Shown: positions 25,161-33,870, counted from the stretch's first letter. The stretch is 64,000 bases of DNA from Streptomyces blattellae (GCF_009709555.1 NZ_WJBG01000130.1:62001-126000), one strand, 5' to 3'. Numbers and translations are program-made. Notes: generated by a model not told the origin, from the sequence alone.

Positions 25161-27560
25161 TCAGTCCGGGAGCTCCAGCCTCACCGTCTCCCCCGGACGG
25201 ACACTGACCGCGCGGTCCGGCAGCCGTACGTCGATCGGCGACGCGTCCGACGACGGGACCGCGATCTCCAGCCTCCCGCGCTCCAGACGCAGCCGCACAC
25301 CCCAGTGTCCCTGGTAGCGCAAGGCGAACCCGTAAGAGGACAACTCGGGCAGGGGCACGGGGTCGAGCCACAGCGCGCCGCCCCGGGTCTCCAGGCCGGT
25401 CAGGCCGCGCTGGACGAGGTCGAGGGTGCCCGCCATCGCGCCCAGGTGGACACCCTCGCCGGTGGTGCCGCCCTGCACATCCGCGATGTCGCCCTGGAGG
25501 GCCTCCTGGCAGTACTTCCACGCCTCCGCCCGCCGGGCGCGGGCCAGCACCCAGCCGTGGACCAGGCCGCTGAGGGTGGAGCCGTGGCTGGTGCGTTGCA
25601 GGTAGTAGTCGACGGTGCGCCGCCAGGTGTCGTCGTCGATCCGCAGCCCCAACCGCTCGAACATGCCCTGGAGTTCGGCGGGTGAGAAGAGGTAGCCGAG
25701 CATGAGGACATCGGCCTGTTTGGAGGCCTTGTAGCGGTTGACGGTGTCACCCTCCGCCTCCAGGATCCGGTCCAGGCGGCGGATGTCGCTGAAGCGCTGC
25801 CGGTACTCCTCCCAAGGCAGCTCGGCGAGCTCGCCGTAGCCCGCGAACTGGCTGATGACGTCGTCGTGGAACGGGACGTGAAGGGTGCGGGAGACGTCCT
25901 CCCACTGCTCGACCTCGCCCCCGTCCAGGCCGGTGCGCTCGACGAGTTCGCGCCGGCGGGGCTCGGGCAGGGCGCTCAGCAGTTCCAGGGTCCGGGTGAG
26001 CACCCAGGCCGCGGTGACATTGGTGTACGCGTTGTCGTCGAGGCCGGCCTCGGGCGCGTCCGGGTAGGCCTCGTGGTACTCGTCGGGGCCGACCACCCCC
26101 CGGATACGGTGGCGCCCCAGATCCTCGTCCCATGTGGCCGAGTCAGCCCAGAAGCGGGCGATCTGCAACAGCATCTCGGCGCCCTTGGTGTGCAGGAACT
26201 CGATGTCGCCGCTCGCCTCGCAGTACCGCCACACGTTGTAGGCGATCGCCGAGCCGACGTGGTGCTGGTGCCGGGAGTGGTCGGGCAGCCAGCGTCCCGA
26301 GCGCGGGTTGAGATGCAGCTGCTGGGTCTCCTCGCGCCCGTCGCTGCCGCTCTGCCAGGGGTACATCGCACCCCGGCGGCCCGCTTTTCGGGCGGCGGTG
26401 CAGGCCTGTTCGAGGCGGCGGTGGCGGTAGTCCAACAGGGCGCGGGAGACCTCGGGAAAGTGCAGGTTGAGGTAGGGCAGGATGAACAGCTCGTCCCAGA
26501 AGACGTGGCCGCGGTAGGCCTCGCCGTGCAGTCCTCGCGCGGGCACACCGACGTCGAGGCCGGCGGTGTGCGGCGACAGCGTCTGCAGGACGTGGAAGAG
26601 GTGCAGCCGCAGAATGCGGCCCGCCTCGCCGGGGACGTCGAGTTCAGCCCGTCGCCAGAGCTGGTCCCAAGCGGTGAGGTGCGACTCCAGGAGGTCGTCG
26701 AAGCCGGGGGCACTGCTGACCCGGTCGATCGCCGCGTAGAGCGGGTCGCTGATGGCCGGGTCCCGGGAGGTGTGCAGTGCGATGGTCTTGTCGACGGTGA
26801 CGGTGCGGCCCGGCACCAGGTCGAAGCGGGCGTGCTGGGTGGTGCGCGTGCTCTTGTTCCGGATCGTGACGGGCACGTCCGCGGTCAGCCGGGCGGCCAT
26901 ACCGATCCGGATGTCGGAGGTGCTGGTGCGGCAGCGCAGCCAGACCGTGTCGGCAGCGGCGGTGCCCGCGTGCACATGAGTGAGGTGGTGGCCGTCCAGG
27001 TCGCGGTAGCGCGGGACGCCGGCGTTGGTGACCCCACCGTCGAGCAGCGCCTCCACCTGGAGTTCGCCGGAGAAGTTCTCGGCCGTGAACTCGGTGCGCA
27101 GCGCGGCCAGATGCTGGTCGGCCATGTGCACGATCCGCTGCTGACGCACGGTCAGCAGCCTGTCGTCGCCGAGGTCGTACCGGGTGCGTCGTTCCAGGAT
27201 CGCGGAGGCCAGGTGCAGGGTCATACGGTGGTCGAGCACCTTCGCGCTGTCGGGATCGATCCAGTCCCCCTCCCGCAGGCGGAAGCGCAGCGGCAGCCAG
27301 TTGGGAACGTTGACCATGTCCTCGTTCTCCACACGGCGGCCCGCAATATCAGAGGTGAGCCGGTTGTAGATGCCGGCCACATACGTCCCCGGGTAGTGGA
27401 TCGCGTCGGCGGTGCACTCGGGGAGCGCGCCCCGGGTGGCGAAGTAACCGTTACCGAGCGTGCACAGCGACTCCCGGAGCCGCTCGTCGGCGGGCCGGTA
27501 ACCCTCGTACTCCCAGCTCCAGCCCGCCGCCTCGGCCTCCGGGCTCAGGTCCTCCGTCAC
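25161..27560 (-). CDS. Glycoside hydrolase family 65 disaccharide phosphorylase
   Basis: Predicted 799 residues. The family core is clear: GYRPADERLRESLCTLGNGYFATRGA at the N-terminus, GLHGEAYRGHVFWDELFILPYLN, and RGVVGPDEYHE near residue 487-495, where the Glu is the GH65 general acid. The C-terminus has the usual beta sandwich. GH65 enzymes phosphorolyse trehalose, kojibiose, maltose and similar sugars to beta-glucose 1-phosphate; substrate cannot be read by eye. The upstream overlapping beta-phosphoglucomutase would convert that product to glucose 6-phosphate, so the pair feeds storage disaccharide into glycolysis or pentose phosphate without ATP. Confidence 0.93.
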   Translation of the reverse strand: MTEDLSPEAEAAGWSWEYEGYRPADERLRESLCTLGNGYFATRGALPECTADAIHYPGTYVAGIYNRLTSDIAGRRVENEDMVNVPNWLPLRFRLREGDWIDPDSAKVLDHRMTLHLASAILERRTRYDLGDDRLLTVRQQRIVHMADQHLAALRTEFTAENFSGELQVEALLDGGVTNAGVPRYRDLDGHHLTHVHAGTAAADTVWLRCRTSTSDIRIGMAARLTADVPVTIRNKSTRTTQHARFDLVPGRTVTVDKTIALHTSRDPAISDPLYAAIDRVSSAPGFDDLLESHLTAWDQLWRRAELDVPGEAGRILRLHLFHVLQTLSPHTAGLDVGVPARGLHGEAYRGHVFWDELFILPYLNLHFPEVSRALLDYRHRRLEQACTAARKAGRRGAMYPWQSGSDGREETQQLHLNPRSGRWLPDHSRHQHHVGSAIAYNVWRYCEASGDIEFLHTKGAEMLLQIARFWADSATWDEDLGRHRIRGVVGPDEYHEAYPDAPEAGLDDNAYTNVTAAWVLTRTLELLSALPEPRRRELVERTGLDGGEVEQWEDVSRTLHVPFHDDVISQFAGYGELAELPWEEYRQRFSDIRRLDRILEAEGDTVNRYKASKQADVLMLGYLFSPAELQGMFERLGLRIDDDTWRRTVDYYLQRTSHGSTLSGLVHGWVLARARRAEAWKYCQEALQGDIADVQGGTTGEGVHLGAMAGTLDLVQRGLTGLETRGGALWLDPVPLPELSSYGFALRYQGHWGVRLRLERGRLEIAVPSSDASPIDVRLPDRAVSVRPGETVRLELPD

Positions 27561-28315
27561 TGCGGTGCTCCTCCCGCGCAGAGTTCTCCGAGGTCGCGTA
27601 CGACGATGTCGGCGCCGTGCCGCAGCAGCCGCGCCCCGGTGTCCGCTCCGGCGGCCCTGTCGACGCCCACCACCAGGGCGAATCCACCGCGCCGGCCCGC
27701 CTCCACGCCCGCCAGGGCGTCCTCGACGACGGCGGCCCCGCCGGCGGGCACCCCGAGCCGGCGCACGGCCTCCAGGAACAGGTCGGGTGCCGGCTTGCCC
27801 GCGAGGCCCAGCCGTGCCGCCTCACCCCCGTCCACCAGGACGTCGAACAGGTCGAGCACCCCGGCCCGGCTGAGCAGCTCGCCGGCGTGCCGGGACGCGG
27901 AAGCCGCCGCGCGGGGCACTCCCGCGGCACGCAGCGCCTCGACCAGCCGTACGGTCCCCGGGTAGGCGTCGACGCCGTGCTCCCGCAGCCGCCGCGTGAA
28001 CAGGCGTTCCTTTTCGGCGGCGACGGCCCGCACCGTCTCGGCCGACGCCTCGATGCCGCGCGCGGCGAGGAAGGCCGCGGCTCCGTCGAGGCGGGACTTG
28101 CCGTCCACGTGACGCAGATAGTCGTCCCGCACGTCGAAGGGGCGCCGCTGATCGGGGTCCGCGGGCGGGTGGGCCCGCAGGAAGGCGTCGAAGGCCGCTT
28201 TCCAGGCTGCGGCGTGCACCCGGGCCGAGTCGGTGATCACTCCGTCGGTGTCGAAGACGACGGCACGCACGTCCCGCAGCACGGGTGTGAGCGCTGTGCG
28301 GGACTGCACGGACAT
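27557..28315 (-). CDS. Beta-phosphoglucomutase-like HAD hydrolase
   Basis: Predicted 252 residues. HAD motif I is VFDTDGVITDSARVH (D-x-D, nucleophile and acid). The cap contains DYLRHVDGKSRLDGAAAFLAARGI, the beta-PGM substrate pattern. Motif II-III region: AAASASRHAGELL, then GKPAPDLFLEAVRRLGV and VVEDALAGVEAGRRGG. ATG at 28315 follows AGGGGGAA; TTG or ATG at 28351 and 28348 are weaker alternatives. The stop overlaps the GH65 start. In mycobacteria the DosR-regulon protein Rv2006 joins HAD and GH65 domains in one chain; here they are separate genes. Confidence 0.9.
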   Translation of the reverse strand: MSVQSRTALTPVLRDVRAVVFDTDGVITDSARVHAAAWKAAFDAFLRAHPPADPDQRRPFDVRDDYLRHVDGKSRLDGAAAFLAARGIEASAETVRAVAAEKERLFTRRLREHGVDAYPGTVRLVEALRAAGVPRAAASASRHAGELLSRAGVLDLFDVLVDGGEAARLGLAGKPAPDLFLEAVRRLGVPAGGAAVVEDALAGVEAGRRGGFALVVGVDRAAGADTGARLLRHGADIVVRDLGELCAGGAPQ

Positions 28316-28367
28316 GGGTTCCCCCTGCGTGAGCGAGTCGGTCTCCATCAAACCCGCCGGCGGTCGA

Positions 28368-29243
28368 TCAGACCTGCTGCGGAATGATCGCCACCGGGCA
28401 CGGCGCGTGGTGCAGCAGGGTGTGGCCCACCCGGCCGAGCTGCAGCCCCCAGTGGCCCTGCCTGCGCCGCGCCCCGACCATCACCAGATCGGCGGCGGCA
28501 GCGCGGCGCAGCAGCACCTTGTGTGCCGGGCCCTCGACCGCGTCAGGGCGTGCCCGGACCGCTGGGTGATCCGCCATCGCGTCATGAAGCACGGCGTCGA
28601 GCAGGGCGGACGCACGCTCCTTGTAATAGCGCGCCGGCTCGTCAGCCGACGCGGGGGCGGCGGTGGTCTCGTGCGCGGGGCTTCGCCAAGCCCGTACGAC
28701 GTCGAGCGTGCACCCGCGCGCCTCGGCCTCGCGGAAGGCGAACCGCACCGCCGAACCCGCGATCGCGGGTTCGGCCGCGCCGAGCAGGATCCGATCATGG
28801 GTACCCGCAAGGCCGGCCGTCGCGCCGCGGACCACGATGACCGGTCCGTGCGCGCGGGCCGCCACGGTCAAGCCGACCGAGCCGAGAAGCAGGCCCGCGA
28901 GTTCGCCACGGCCCCGTGATCCCGTCACCACGGCGAAGGCGTGGTGGGCCTCGCTCAGGAGCGCGTCCGCCGCCTCCTCGTCAAGCACGTCGACGGAGAC
29001 CTTCACATCGGGGTTGCGCCGTCGGGCGCACTCGGCCGCGGTGGTGACGACGTGCTCCGCGATCTGCTGCTCGGACGGGCTTCCCGGGCTGTCGGACGGC
29101 ACGGCGCCTTCGTAGCGCTCCCACAGGGACGCGTACACCAGGCGTAGCGACAGACCGTGGCGGGCCGCCTCGTCCACGGCCCAGTCGACCGCGCGGAGGC
29201 TCGGCTCCGATCCGTCGACACCCACGACCAGAGGCAGCTCCAT
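28368..29243 (-). CDS. Universal stress protein, tandem Usp domains
   Basis: Predicted 291 residues. Domain 1: LPLVVGVDGSEPSLRAVDWAVDEAARHG with AVVTGSRGRGELAGLLLGSVGLTVAARAHGPVIVV, intact loop. Domain 2: RILLGAAEPAIAGSAVRFAFREAEARG with LVMVGARRRQGHWGLQLGRVGHTLLHHAPCPVAIIPQ, where the loop ends G-x-V rather than G-S. ATG at 29243 follows AGGCGGTGGG. It lies 52 bp upstream of the phosphoglucomutase gene, and all three leftward genes may share the promoter with the box at 29329-29342. Confidence 0.94.
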   Translation of the reverse strand: MELPLVVGVDGSEPSLRAVDWAVDEAARHGLSLRLVYASLWERYEGAVPSDSPGSPSEQQIAEHVVTTAAECARRRNPDVKVSVDVLDEEAADALLSEAHHAFAVVTGSRGRGELAGLLLGSVGLTVAARAHGPVIVVRGATAGLAGTHDRILLGAAEPAIAGSAVRFAFREAEARGCTLDVVRAWRSPAHETTAAPASADEPARYYKERASALLDAVLHDAMADHPAVRARPDAVEGPAHKVLLRRAAAADLVMVGARRRQGHWGLQLGRVGHTLLHHAPCPVAIIPQQV

Positions 29244-29328
29244 CGGCACCCACCGCCTTTCGTCGGGCTGCAGCGTCGTGCAGCGCGGGCTCCCATCCAC
29301 CGTCGCACGGAACGCGGTGCGGAAGCAG

Positions 29329-29342
29329 GGGTCGGTCGGCCC
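29329..29342. promoter_or_regulatory. DosR/OsdR-like box ahead of Usp
   Basis: GGGTC-GGTC-GGCCC lies 86 bp before the start at 29243 and 75 bp before the rightward small membrane gene at 29417, so it could serve both directions. Confidence 0.5.
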
Positions 29343-29416
29343 TTCCGTGGGACGTTCGGCGTTGGCCGACGCGCGCCGGACGGCAGCGGTGAGGCGGTGT
29401 GCAGGACCGGGCATGA

Positions 29417-29656
29417 TTGAGGAGGGAACCCATCGTTCCTCTCATCCTGATCGGTGCGGCTGTACTGTGCGCCGGCATGGTGTACGGCTACAGCTCCTTC
29501 GTCGCCGGCTTCGTTCTGATGGCCGCCGGCGTTCTCGGTCTCATCGCCTTCATGGCCACACCCGCCATGGTCCGCCGGCCCGGTGAGCGGGAGGTCGTCA
29601 TCGACGAGAGGCACTACATCCGCGATCACGACTACCACCGGTACCACCGTCCGTGA
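29417..29656 (+). CDS. Small two-helix membrane protein
   Basis: Predicted 79 residues from a TTG. Two hydrophobic segments (about 6-24 and 27-46: [41 protein letters not shown]) and a His/Arg/Tyr-rich cytoplasmic tail ([18 protein letters not shown]). I do not recognise the family. The start is odd: the only upstream start in frame is the TTG, which precedes the strong GGAGGGA sequence at about 29420-29426. The codon placed correctly after that site is ATC at 29432, a very rare start. The first in-frame ATG is at 29477, inside the helices. It is followed by the DUF4389 gene 28 bp later. Confidence 0.65.
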   Translation: MRREPIVPLILIGAAVLCAGMVYGYSSFVAGFVLMAAGVLGLIAFMATPAMVRRPGEREVVIDERHYIRDHDYHRYHRP

Positions 29657-29684
29657 TCGCCCACTGGTTCGAAGGTATCGATCC

Positions 29685-30341
29685 ATGGCTACGGAAGCAT
29701 TCCGCCCGGTCCACCCCGCCCGGCTGACCGCGACCCTCGACCCACAGCTGTCGCGCTGGCTGTGGCTGGTGAAGTGGCTGCTCGCCCTCCCCCACTACAT
29801 CGTCCTCGCCTTCCTGTGGGTGGCGTTCGTCCTGGTGAGCGTGGTGGCGTTCTTCGCCGTGCTCTTCACCGGCCGCTACCCGCGGGCGCTGTTCGACTTC
29901 AATACCGGTGTAGTGCGCTGGAACTGGCGTGTGGCGTACTACGCGTACGGCGCTCTGGGCACCGACCGCTACCCGCCGTTCACCCTCGCCGACGTCCCCG
30001 GCTATCCGGCCCACTGGGACGTGGCCTACCCCGAGCAACTGTCCCGGGGGCTGGTGCTGGTGAAGTGGTGGCTGCTGGCCATCCCGCACTACCTGGTGCT
30101 GGGCCTCATCCTGGGCGGCTGGCGGGTGGTCTGGGCCTCCACCGGCCTGATCGGGCTGCTGACGCTGTTCGCGGGCATCGCGCTGGCCTTCACCGGCCGC
30201 TACCCGCGCGGCATCTTCGACCTCGTGATCGGGCTCAACCGCTGGGCCCTGCGCGTGGCCGCGTACGCCGCCCTCCTGACCGATGTCTATCCGCCGTTCC
30301 GGCTCGACCAGGGCGGCACGGAGCCGGAGTCACTGCCGTGA
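29685..30341 (+). CDS. DUF4389 membrane protein
   Basis: Predicted 218 residues with a duplicated layout: a hydrophobic pair, then [27 protein letters not shown]...TDRYPPFTL, and again [27 protein letters not shown]...TDVYPPFRL. This is the DUF4389 pattern, an integral membrane family of unknown function. About four membrane segments ([57 protein letters not shown]). ATG at 29685 follows GAAGGT. Its context between stress genes is the only clue to role. Confidence 0.85.
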   Translation: MATEAFRPVHPARLTATLDPQLSRWLWLVKWLLALPHYIVLAFLWVAFVLVSVVAFFAVLFTGRYPRALFDFNTGVVRWNWRVAYYAYGALGTDRYPPFTLADVPGYPAHWDVAYPEQLSRGLVLVKWWLLAIPHYLVLGLILGGWRVVWASTGLIGLLTLFAGIALAFTGRYPRGIFDLVIGLNRWALRVAAYAALLTDVYPPFRLDQGGTEPESLP

Positions 30342-30369
30342 TCACCGCATCGGTCTCCACCGTTGCTGT

Positions 30370-30666
30370 TCATGCACGGCCTGATCCATGGACGGACGTC
30401 CGGTGGTCCTTGGTCTCGAAACGGTCCGGAGCAGGTGTCGGCCGCGTCGGCGGCCTGTGCCCACGGCGGTTGAGCCAACGCAGCGCGAGCGCGTCGAACA
30501 GCATGGTCAAGGCGAACGTCACCCCCATCGCCACGAACAGGAGCAGCACGAACCGCTCCCAGAACTCCGGTGTGAGACTGGTACCCACGATCCTCGCCCC
30601 CTCGGACCGGCGTCGTTCCCTCTCACTTTCAGCCAACTCCGTTACGGCCGGGGCCACATGAGCCAT
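30370..30666 (-). CDS. Small single-helix membrane protein, unknown
   Basis: Up to 98 residues from ATG 30666: a charged N-terminus ([16 protein letters not shown]), one membrane helix ([24 protein letters not shown]) and a basic, proline-rich tail. No clear Shine-Dalgarno precedes 30666. A GTG at 30588 lies after a G-rich stretch and would give 72 residues ([13 protein letters not shown]...). I do not recognise a family. It lies directly downstream of the metallo-beta-lactamase relic and converges with the DUF4389 gene 28 bp away. Confidence 0.5.
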   Translation of the reverse strand: MAHVAPAVTELAESERERRRSEGARIVGTSLTPEFWERFVLLLFVAMGVTFALTMLFDALALRWLNRRGHRPPTRPTPAPDRFETKDHRTSVHGSGRA

Positions 30667-30689
30667 GCGGCCCGAAAGCAGGGCCGGGG

Positions 30690-31121
30690 CGTCCCTTGCC
30701 GCGGACGCCGTCCGCCAGCGCACCAGGTACGCGGCTCGGCGGTGCCGGCGACGGTGACCTCGGGACGCAGTTCGGGCGGCCCAGCCAGGACGGCGTCCCG
30801 GTGGACGTCGAGGGCGGCCGGCGCCATCGGGCTGTCGACGTACACCGGTACCGCTGCGGGGAGCCGTCCCGAAACGGCGCAGTTCGGCGAACTCGTGCAG
30901 AACGACCTCGGTGCGCACCGGTTGCCGTAGGCCGACTCCATCAGCAGCACGTCCGCCCCGGAGAACGGCTCCGGCGGGCGCGACAGCGGATGACCCGGCG
31001 GCCGAGGTCGCCGCTGACGGCCAGGGTGCGGCCGTTCTCCGGGGTGAGCCGGGTCGGGCGGCGACGTCGGTCGTCGTACAGGCTGGTACGGCGTCGAGGA
31101 GCGCAATCACCGTGGTCATGA
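30690..31121 (-). pseudogene. Relic of a beta-CASP metallo-beta-lactamase-fold hydrolase
   Basis: Fragments of one protein family lie in different minus frames. [13 protein letters not shown] is in one frame near 31010-31045; [17 protein letters not shown] is in another at about 30920-30965; [15 protein letters not shown] is in a third near 30885; and [20 protein letters not shown] at about 30795-30850 is back in the second. These are the metal-site and beta-CASP segments of RNase J/CPSF-like hydrolases. The H-x-H-x-D-H motif region is deleted. A plausible original start is the ATG at 31121 ([11 protein letters not shown]) after a GGAGG. At least two frameshifts and a large deletion make it non-functional. 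Confidence 0.7.
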
Positions 31122-31141
31122 AGCCGGCCTCCCCGAGGTGG

Positions 31142-31155
31142 GGGCCGATCGGCCC
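31142..31155. promoter_or_regulatory. DosR/OsdR-like box (perfect palindrome)
   Basis: GGGCC-GATC-GGCCC, a perfect 14-base palindrome 21 bp before the start of the metallo-beta-lactamase relic. It may have outlived its gene. The rest of 31156-31468 contains nothing I can recognise. Confidence 0.5.
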
Positions 31156-31468
31156 TGGTGGCTCCGCGGTTCGTGTGGTGTGCTGGAGGTGACGGAAAGG
31201 GACCCGACGCCAGACGCGGGGAAGCGGCATCGAGCCGCGCACCGCGCAATCAGGATCCGCGAGAAGTGGATAGGGCCCTTTCCGCCCTTTCATGCCGCAT
31301 CCCCGCCGGACGGCCTCCTCGTCCGCCGCCTGCTCCTGCACCCTGCGGGGCCTGGGACCGCCGAGACATGGGCCGAAGCCCCGCGGAAGGAGCTGGATGT
31401 CCTCACCGGCGACGTCGGCCGCCAGGGACCGGAGCAAAGCCCCGATGCCGTCCGCCGCTCGCCGGAGA

Positions 31469-31482
31469 GGGCCGAACGGCCC
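31469..31482. promoter_or_regulatory. DosR/OsdR-like box ahead of OsmC gene
   Basis: GGGCC-GAAC-GGCCC, 90 bp before the OsmC start at 31572. Confidence 0.55.
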
Positions 31483-31571
31483 CGTTCGCACCCAGTCGGC
31501 CCTCGATGCGCCGCGTCGTCTGCGTTCCACTGGAAAGAGGGAGCAGGAGACTCCGCCGAAGGAGGTCGGCC

Positions 31572-32024
31572 ATGACGGACGCAGCGACAGAGACGATCAC
31601 CGCAGGGCGGCAGCAGCAGGCCGGCGTGCATCAGGTGGACGTCGCCCACGTCAACGGTGACGCCTACGAGGTGGATATCAGGGGCCACCGGGTCCTCGTC
31701 GACCAGCCCATGGAGGCGGGTGGGAGGGACACCGCGCCGACCCCTGTCGAGCTGTTCGCCGCGTCCTTGGCCACCTGCGTCGCGTTCTACGCGGGTCGCT
31801 ACCTTCACCGCCACAAGCTGCCGCGCACCGGGCTGCGCGTCCGTACGGAGTTCACGATGGCCTTTGACCGCCCGGCACGCGTGGACACTGTGCGGATCGT
31901 GATCACCCCGCCGCCCGCGCTGTCCGCCCAGCGCCACGCGGCGATGCTCGCGGTCGCCTCGCACTGCACGATCCACAACACTCTGCGCCGGCCACCCGAG
32001 GTGGACATCGAGCTGGAGACGTAA
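31572..32024 (+). CDS. OsmC/Ohr family protein
   Basis: Predicted 150 residues. It has the OsmC fold signature with one Cys in FAASLATCVAFYAG near residue 63 and the second in VASHCTIHNTL near 133, the pair that reduces organic hydroperoxides. PTPVELFAASLATC is the usual segment preceding the first Cys. It acts in the cytoplasm with a thiol donor, or may be a non-peroxidase member. ATG at 31572 follows GGAGGT. It converges with the Hsp20 gene; a strong hairpin lies between them. Confidence 0.92.
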   Translation: MTDAATETITAGRQQQAGVHQVDVAHVNGDAYEVDIRGHRVLVDQPMEAGGRDTAPTPVELFAASLATCVAFYAGRYLHRHKLPRTGLRVRTEFTMAFDRPARVDTVRIVITPPPALSAQRHAAMLAVASHCTIHNTLRRPPEVDIELET

Positions 32025-32119
32025 CCCGCAGTCCCAGAAGCAGCTCTATGGGCCGCGTCGCGTTGATCAACAGTTGGTCGGCAGCGGTGGCGCCTCAACC
32101 GGCCAGGGGGATCTCGCAC

Positions 32120-32133
32120 AGGCCGTACGGACC
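32120..32133. promoter_or_regulatory. Weak DosR/OsdR-like box in OsmC-Hsp20 spacer
   Basis: AGGCC-GTAC-GGACC in the 236-bp spacer between two convergent genes, where a promoter is not expected. A TTGATCAAC/GTGATCAAC pair flanks it. No small gene was seen here, so the role is unclear. Confidence 0.2.
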
Positions 32134-32196
32134 GCGGTGATCAACAAGTGCGCGGGCAGCACAGGCCCCAGGACCGGACGAGCACACGGACAGACG

Positions 32197-32234
32197 CGTG
32201 TGCGTGGCCGGGTGACCGGTCGGCCACGCACACG
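32197..32234. terminator. Bidirectional hairpin terminator between OsmC and Hsp20 genes
   Basis: A 14-bp perfect stem (CGTGTGCGTGGCCG and its complement) with a 10-nt loop, between convergent genes. Confidence 0.75.
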
Positions 32235-32260
32235 TGGTGCGGCGCAGCGCGCAAGGGCGC

Positions 32261-32680
32261 TCAGACGTGCCGCACGGGGATGGTCCTGCCCGCCTCCTTC
32301 TCGGGCACCGGAACCGTGATCGTCAGGACACCGTCCTTGTATTCCGCGGCCGCCTCGTCCCCCTTGGCCCCGGCCGGCAGCCGGACGGACCGGGTGAAGG
32401 TGCCGTAGCGGAACTCCGTGTGGTGCTTCTCCTTGGTCTCCTCGGTGCGCTCGGCCCGCAGCGTCAGCAGCCCCTCCGTGACGGTGACCTCGACGTCCTT
32501 GGCCGGGTCGATGCCCGGAAGCTCGGCCCGCAGCACGTACATCCCGTCCGTCAAACGCTCCTCGATGCGGATGCCGTAGATCCCCGGCGCGGTGCGGGGC
32601 ACGGGGAACCCGCCCTCCACCCACCCGAACAGGTCGGGGAACGTCGGCCGGCCGGGCAGCCGCTCGATCATGCCGCTCAT
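32261..32680 (-). CDS. Hsp20/alpha-crystallin small heat-shock protein
   Basis: Predicted 139 residues. The alpha-crystallin domain spans about 37-135: GMYVLRAELPGIDPAKDVEVTVTEGLLTLRAERTEE, FTRSVRLPAGAKGDEAAAEYKDGVLTITVPVPE, with the A-x-x-x-n-G-V-L box. It ends with TIPV, an I-x-V-type C-terminal contact. It holds unfolding proteins in the cytoplasm, ATP-independent. HspX, the same family, is the hallmark of the mycobacterial DosR regulon. Start at ATG 32680. Box at 32739-32752, 59 bp upstream, makes regulation with the other stress genes likely. Confidence 0.95.
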   Translation of the reverse strand: MSGMIERLPGRPTFPDLFGWVEGGFPVPRTAPGIYGIRIEERLTDGMYVLRAELPGIDPAKDVEVTVTEGLLTLRAERTEETKEKHHTEFRYGTFTRSVRLPAGAKGDEAAAEYKDGVLTITVPVPEKEAGRTIPVRHV

Positions 32681-32738
32681 GTCACCCTCCTCTTCGTTCT
32701 TCCACGTCCAGCGTCGCGCGGCGAGGCAGGGAGAGCCT

Positions 32739-32752
32739 GGGCCGACCGGCCC
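32739..32752. promoter_or_regulatory. DosR/OsdR-like box ahead of Hsp20
   Basis: GGGCC-GACC-GGCCC, 59 bp before the Hsp20 start. Same spacing class as the boxes before the Usp genes. Confidence 0.6.
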
Positions 32753-32813
32753 CGTGGCGGGCCCGACCGTCCTATTGGCCGTCCGGCCGCCTCGTCGTCG
32801 AGGTGAATCGGGG

Positions 32814-33818
32814 TCACCGCCTGACGTTCAGGGGCACGGTGTCCTCGATCACGGCACGGCCGTCCGCGGGAGACTCCCAGTACGCCGTCAGCGTGCCGGG
32901 ACCCGAGCGGGTCGCCTTGTAGGGGATCGTCACGTCGAACGTGCCGCGCGTCCCGGTACCCGACGTCGCCGTGACGTACGGGTTGGCCACGGTGCGCCCG
33001 GCGGCGTCGGTGATCTTCAGGCGGAGGGTCGCCTCGAAGGTGTTGGCGCTCCCCCACACCCGCACCGGTGTGCGGATCGTGTCGCCGATCAGCGGCGACT
33101 CGACGAGGACGAGGGGGGCGAGGTCCTCGAAGTCGGCCCGGCCCACGGGCTCGTTGAGGACGATGCCCTCACCGCCGAAGGCCGTCACCGGCTTGCCGTC
33201 CAGTTCGAACCGCACCTTCTCGATGGTGGGGAAGCGGGTCGCGGTGAACACCACCTGGGCGAGCCGGGCCCGCATCGACAGGCTCCCGCCGCCGTCGTCG
33301 TACCGGCCGGAGAGGTCCACCGTGGCCACGCGGCGGTTCACCACGACCGAATTCAGCGTCGTGCCTGAGGGAATGGCCGTGGTGCGGCCATGGCCGCCTT
33401 CGTATCGGCTGGGCCCGGCCAGCAGGGCGCGCAGCGCACCAGCGGCCGTGGTGGGCGCGGTCACCGTGCGCGGGGCGGGCGAGATCTTCTCCCCGTGCAG
33501 GAAGTACACCGACGCGCGCACCTGACGTGGTCCGCCACTGGGAGTGGTCGACTTCGTCGACGGGGCGGCGGTGCCTGGTGTGGTGATCCCGTCCCGGCCG
33601 GGTGCCGCGGGGCTCCCGGCCGTGCCGCCGCTGGTGCCGTCGGTGCTCGACGTGCCCGGCCGGGCGGTTCCGGGTGAGCTGCCCGGGGCGGCGGTGCCGT
33701 TGCCGGCCTCGCTGCCGCACGCGGTAGCCGCGGATGACACGAGCAGGACGGCAGTGGCCAGGACGATCGGTGGACGCAGGCGGTGGGACGTACGACTGGT
33801 GGAGATCTCGGTACTCAT
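32814..33818 (-). CDS. Lipoprotein with GerMN and Gmad2 domains
   Basis: Predicted 334 residues. Signal peptide with lipobox LVSSAATAC near residue 33, then a long Gly/Ser/Thr/Pro-rich linker (about 34-110). A GerMN domain follows (VRASVYFLHGEKI...ALRALLAGPSRYEGGHGRTTAIPSGTTLNSVVVNRRVATVDLSGRYDDGGG) and a C-terminal Gmad2 immunoglobulin-like domain (PLIGDTIRTPVRVWGSANTFEATLRLKITDA...RGTFDVTIPY). Anchored outside the membrane. GerMN occurs in spore germination proteins and in the mycobacterial LpqB. ATG at 33818 follows GGAGGCC. Two imperfect boxes at 33871-33906 lie upstream. Confidence 0.88.
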   Translation of the reverse strand: MSTEISTSRTSHRLRPPIVLATAVLLVSSAATACGSEAGNGTAAPGSSPGTARPGTSSTDGTSGGTAGSPAAPGRDGITTPGTAAPSTKSTTPSGGPRQVRASVYFLHGEKISPAPRTVTAPTTAAGALRALLAGPSRYEGGHGRTTAIPSGTTLNSVVVNRRVATVDLSGRYDDGGGSLSMRARLAQVVFTATRFPTIEKVRFELDGKPVTAFGGEGIVLNEPVGRADFEDLAPLVLVESPLIGDTIRTPVRVWGSANTFEATLRLKITDAAGRTVANPYVTATSGTGTRGTFDVTIPYKATRSGPGTLTAYWESPADGRAVIEDTVPLNVRR

Positions 33819-33870
33819 GGCGGCCTCCTCCGACGATCCCAGGCCACACCTCCGGCAAGGCCGGCCCAAA

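Noticed and set aside
25866..27965. 699-codon open frame on the plus strand
   Set aside because: Antisense to the GH65 and phosphoglucomutase genes; no motif.
32025..32260. Small gene between OsmC and Hsp20
   Set aside because: Short frames exist but none has a ribosome site or protein-like sequence; the main feature is the terminator hairpin.
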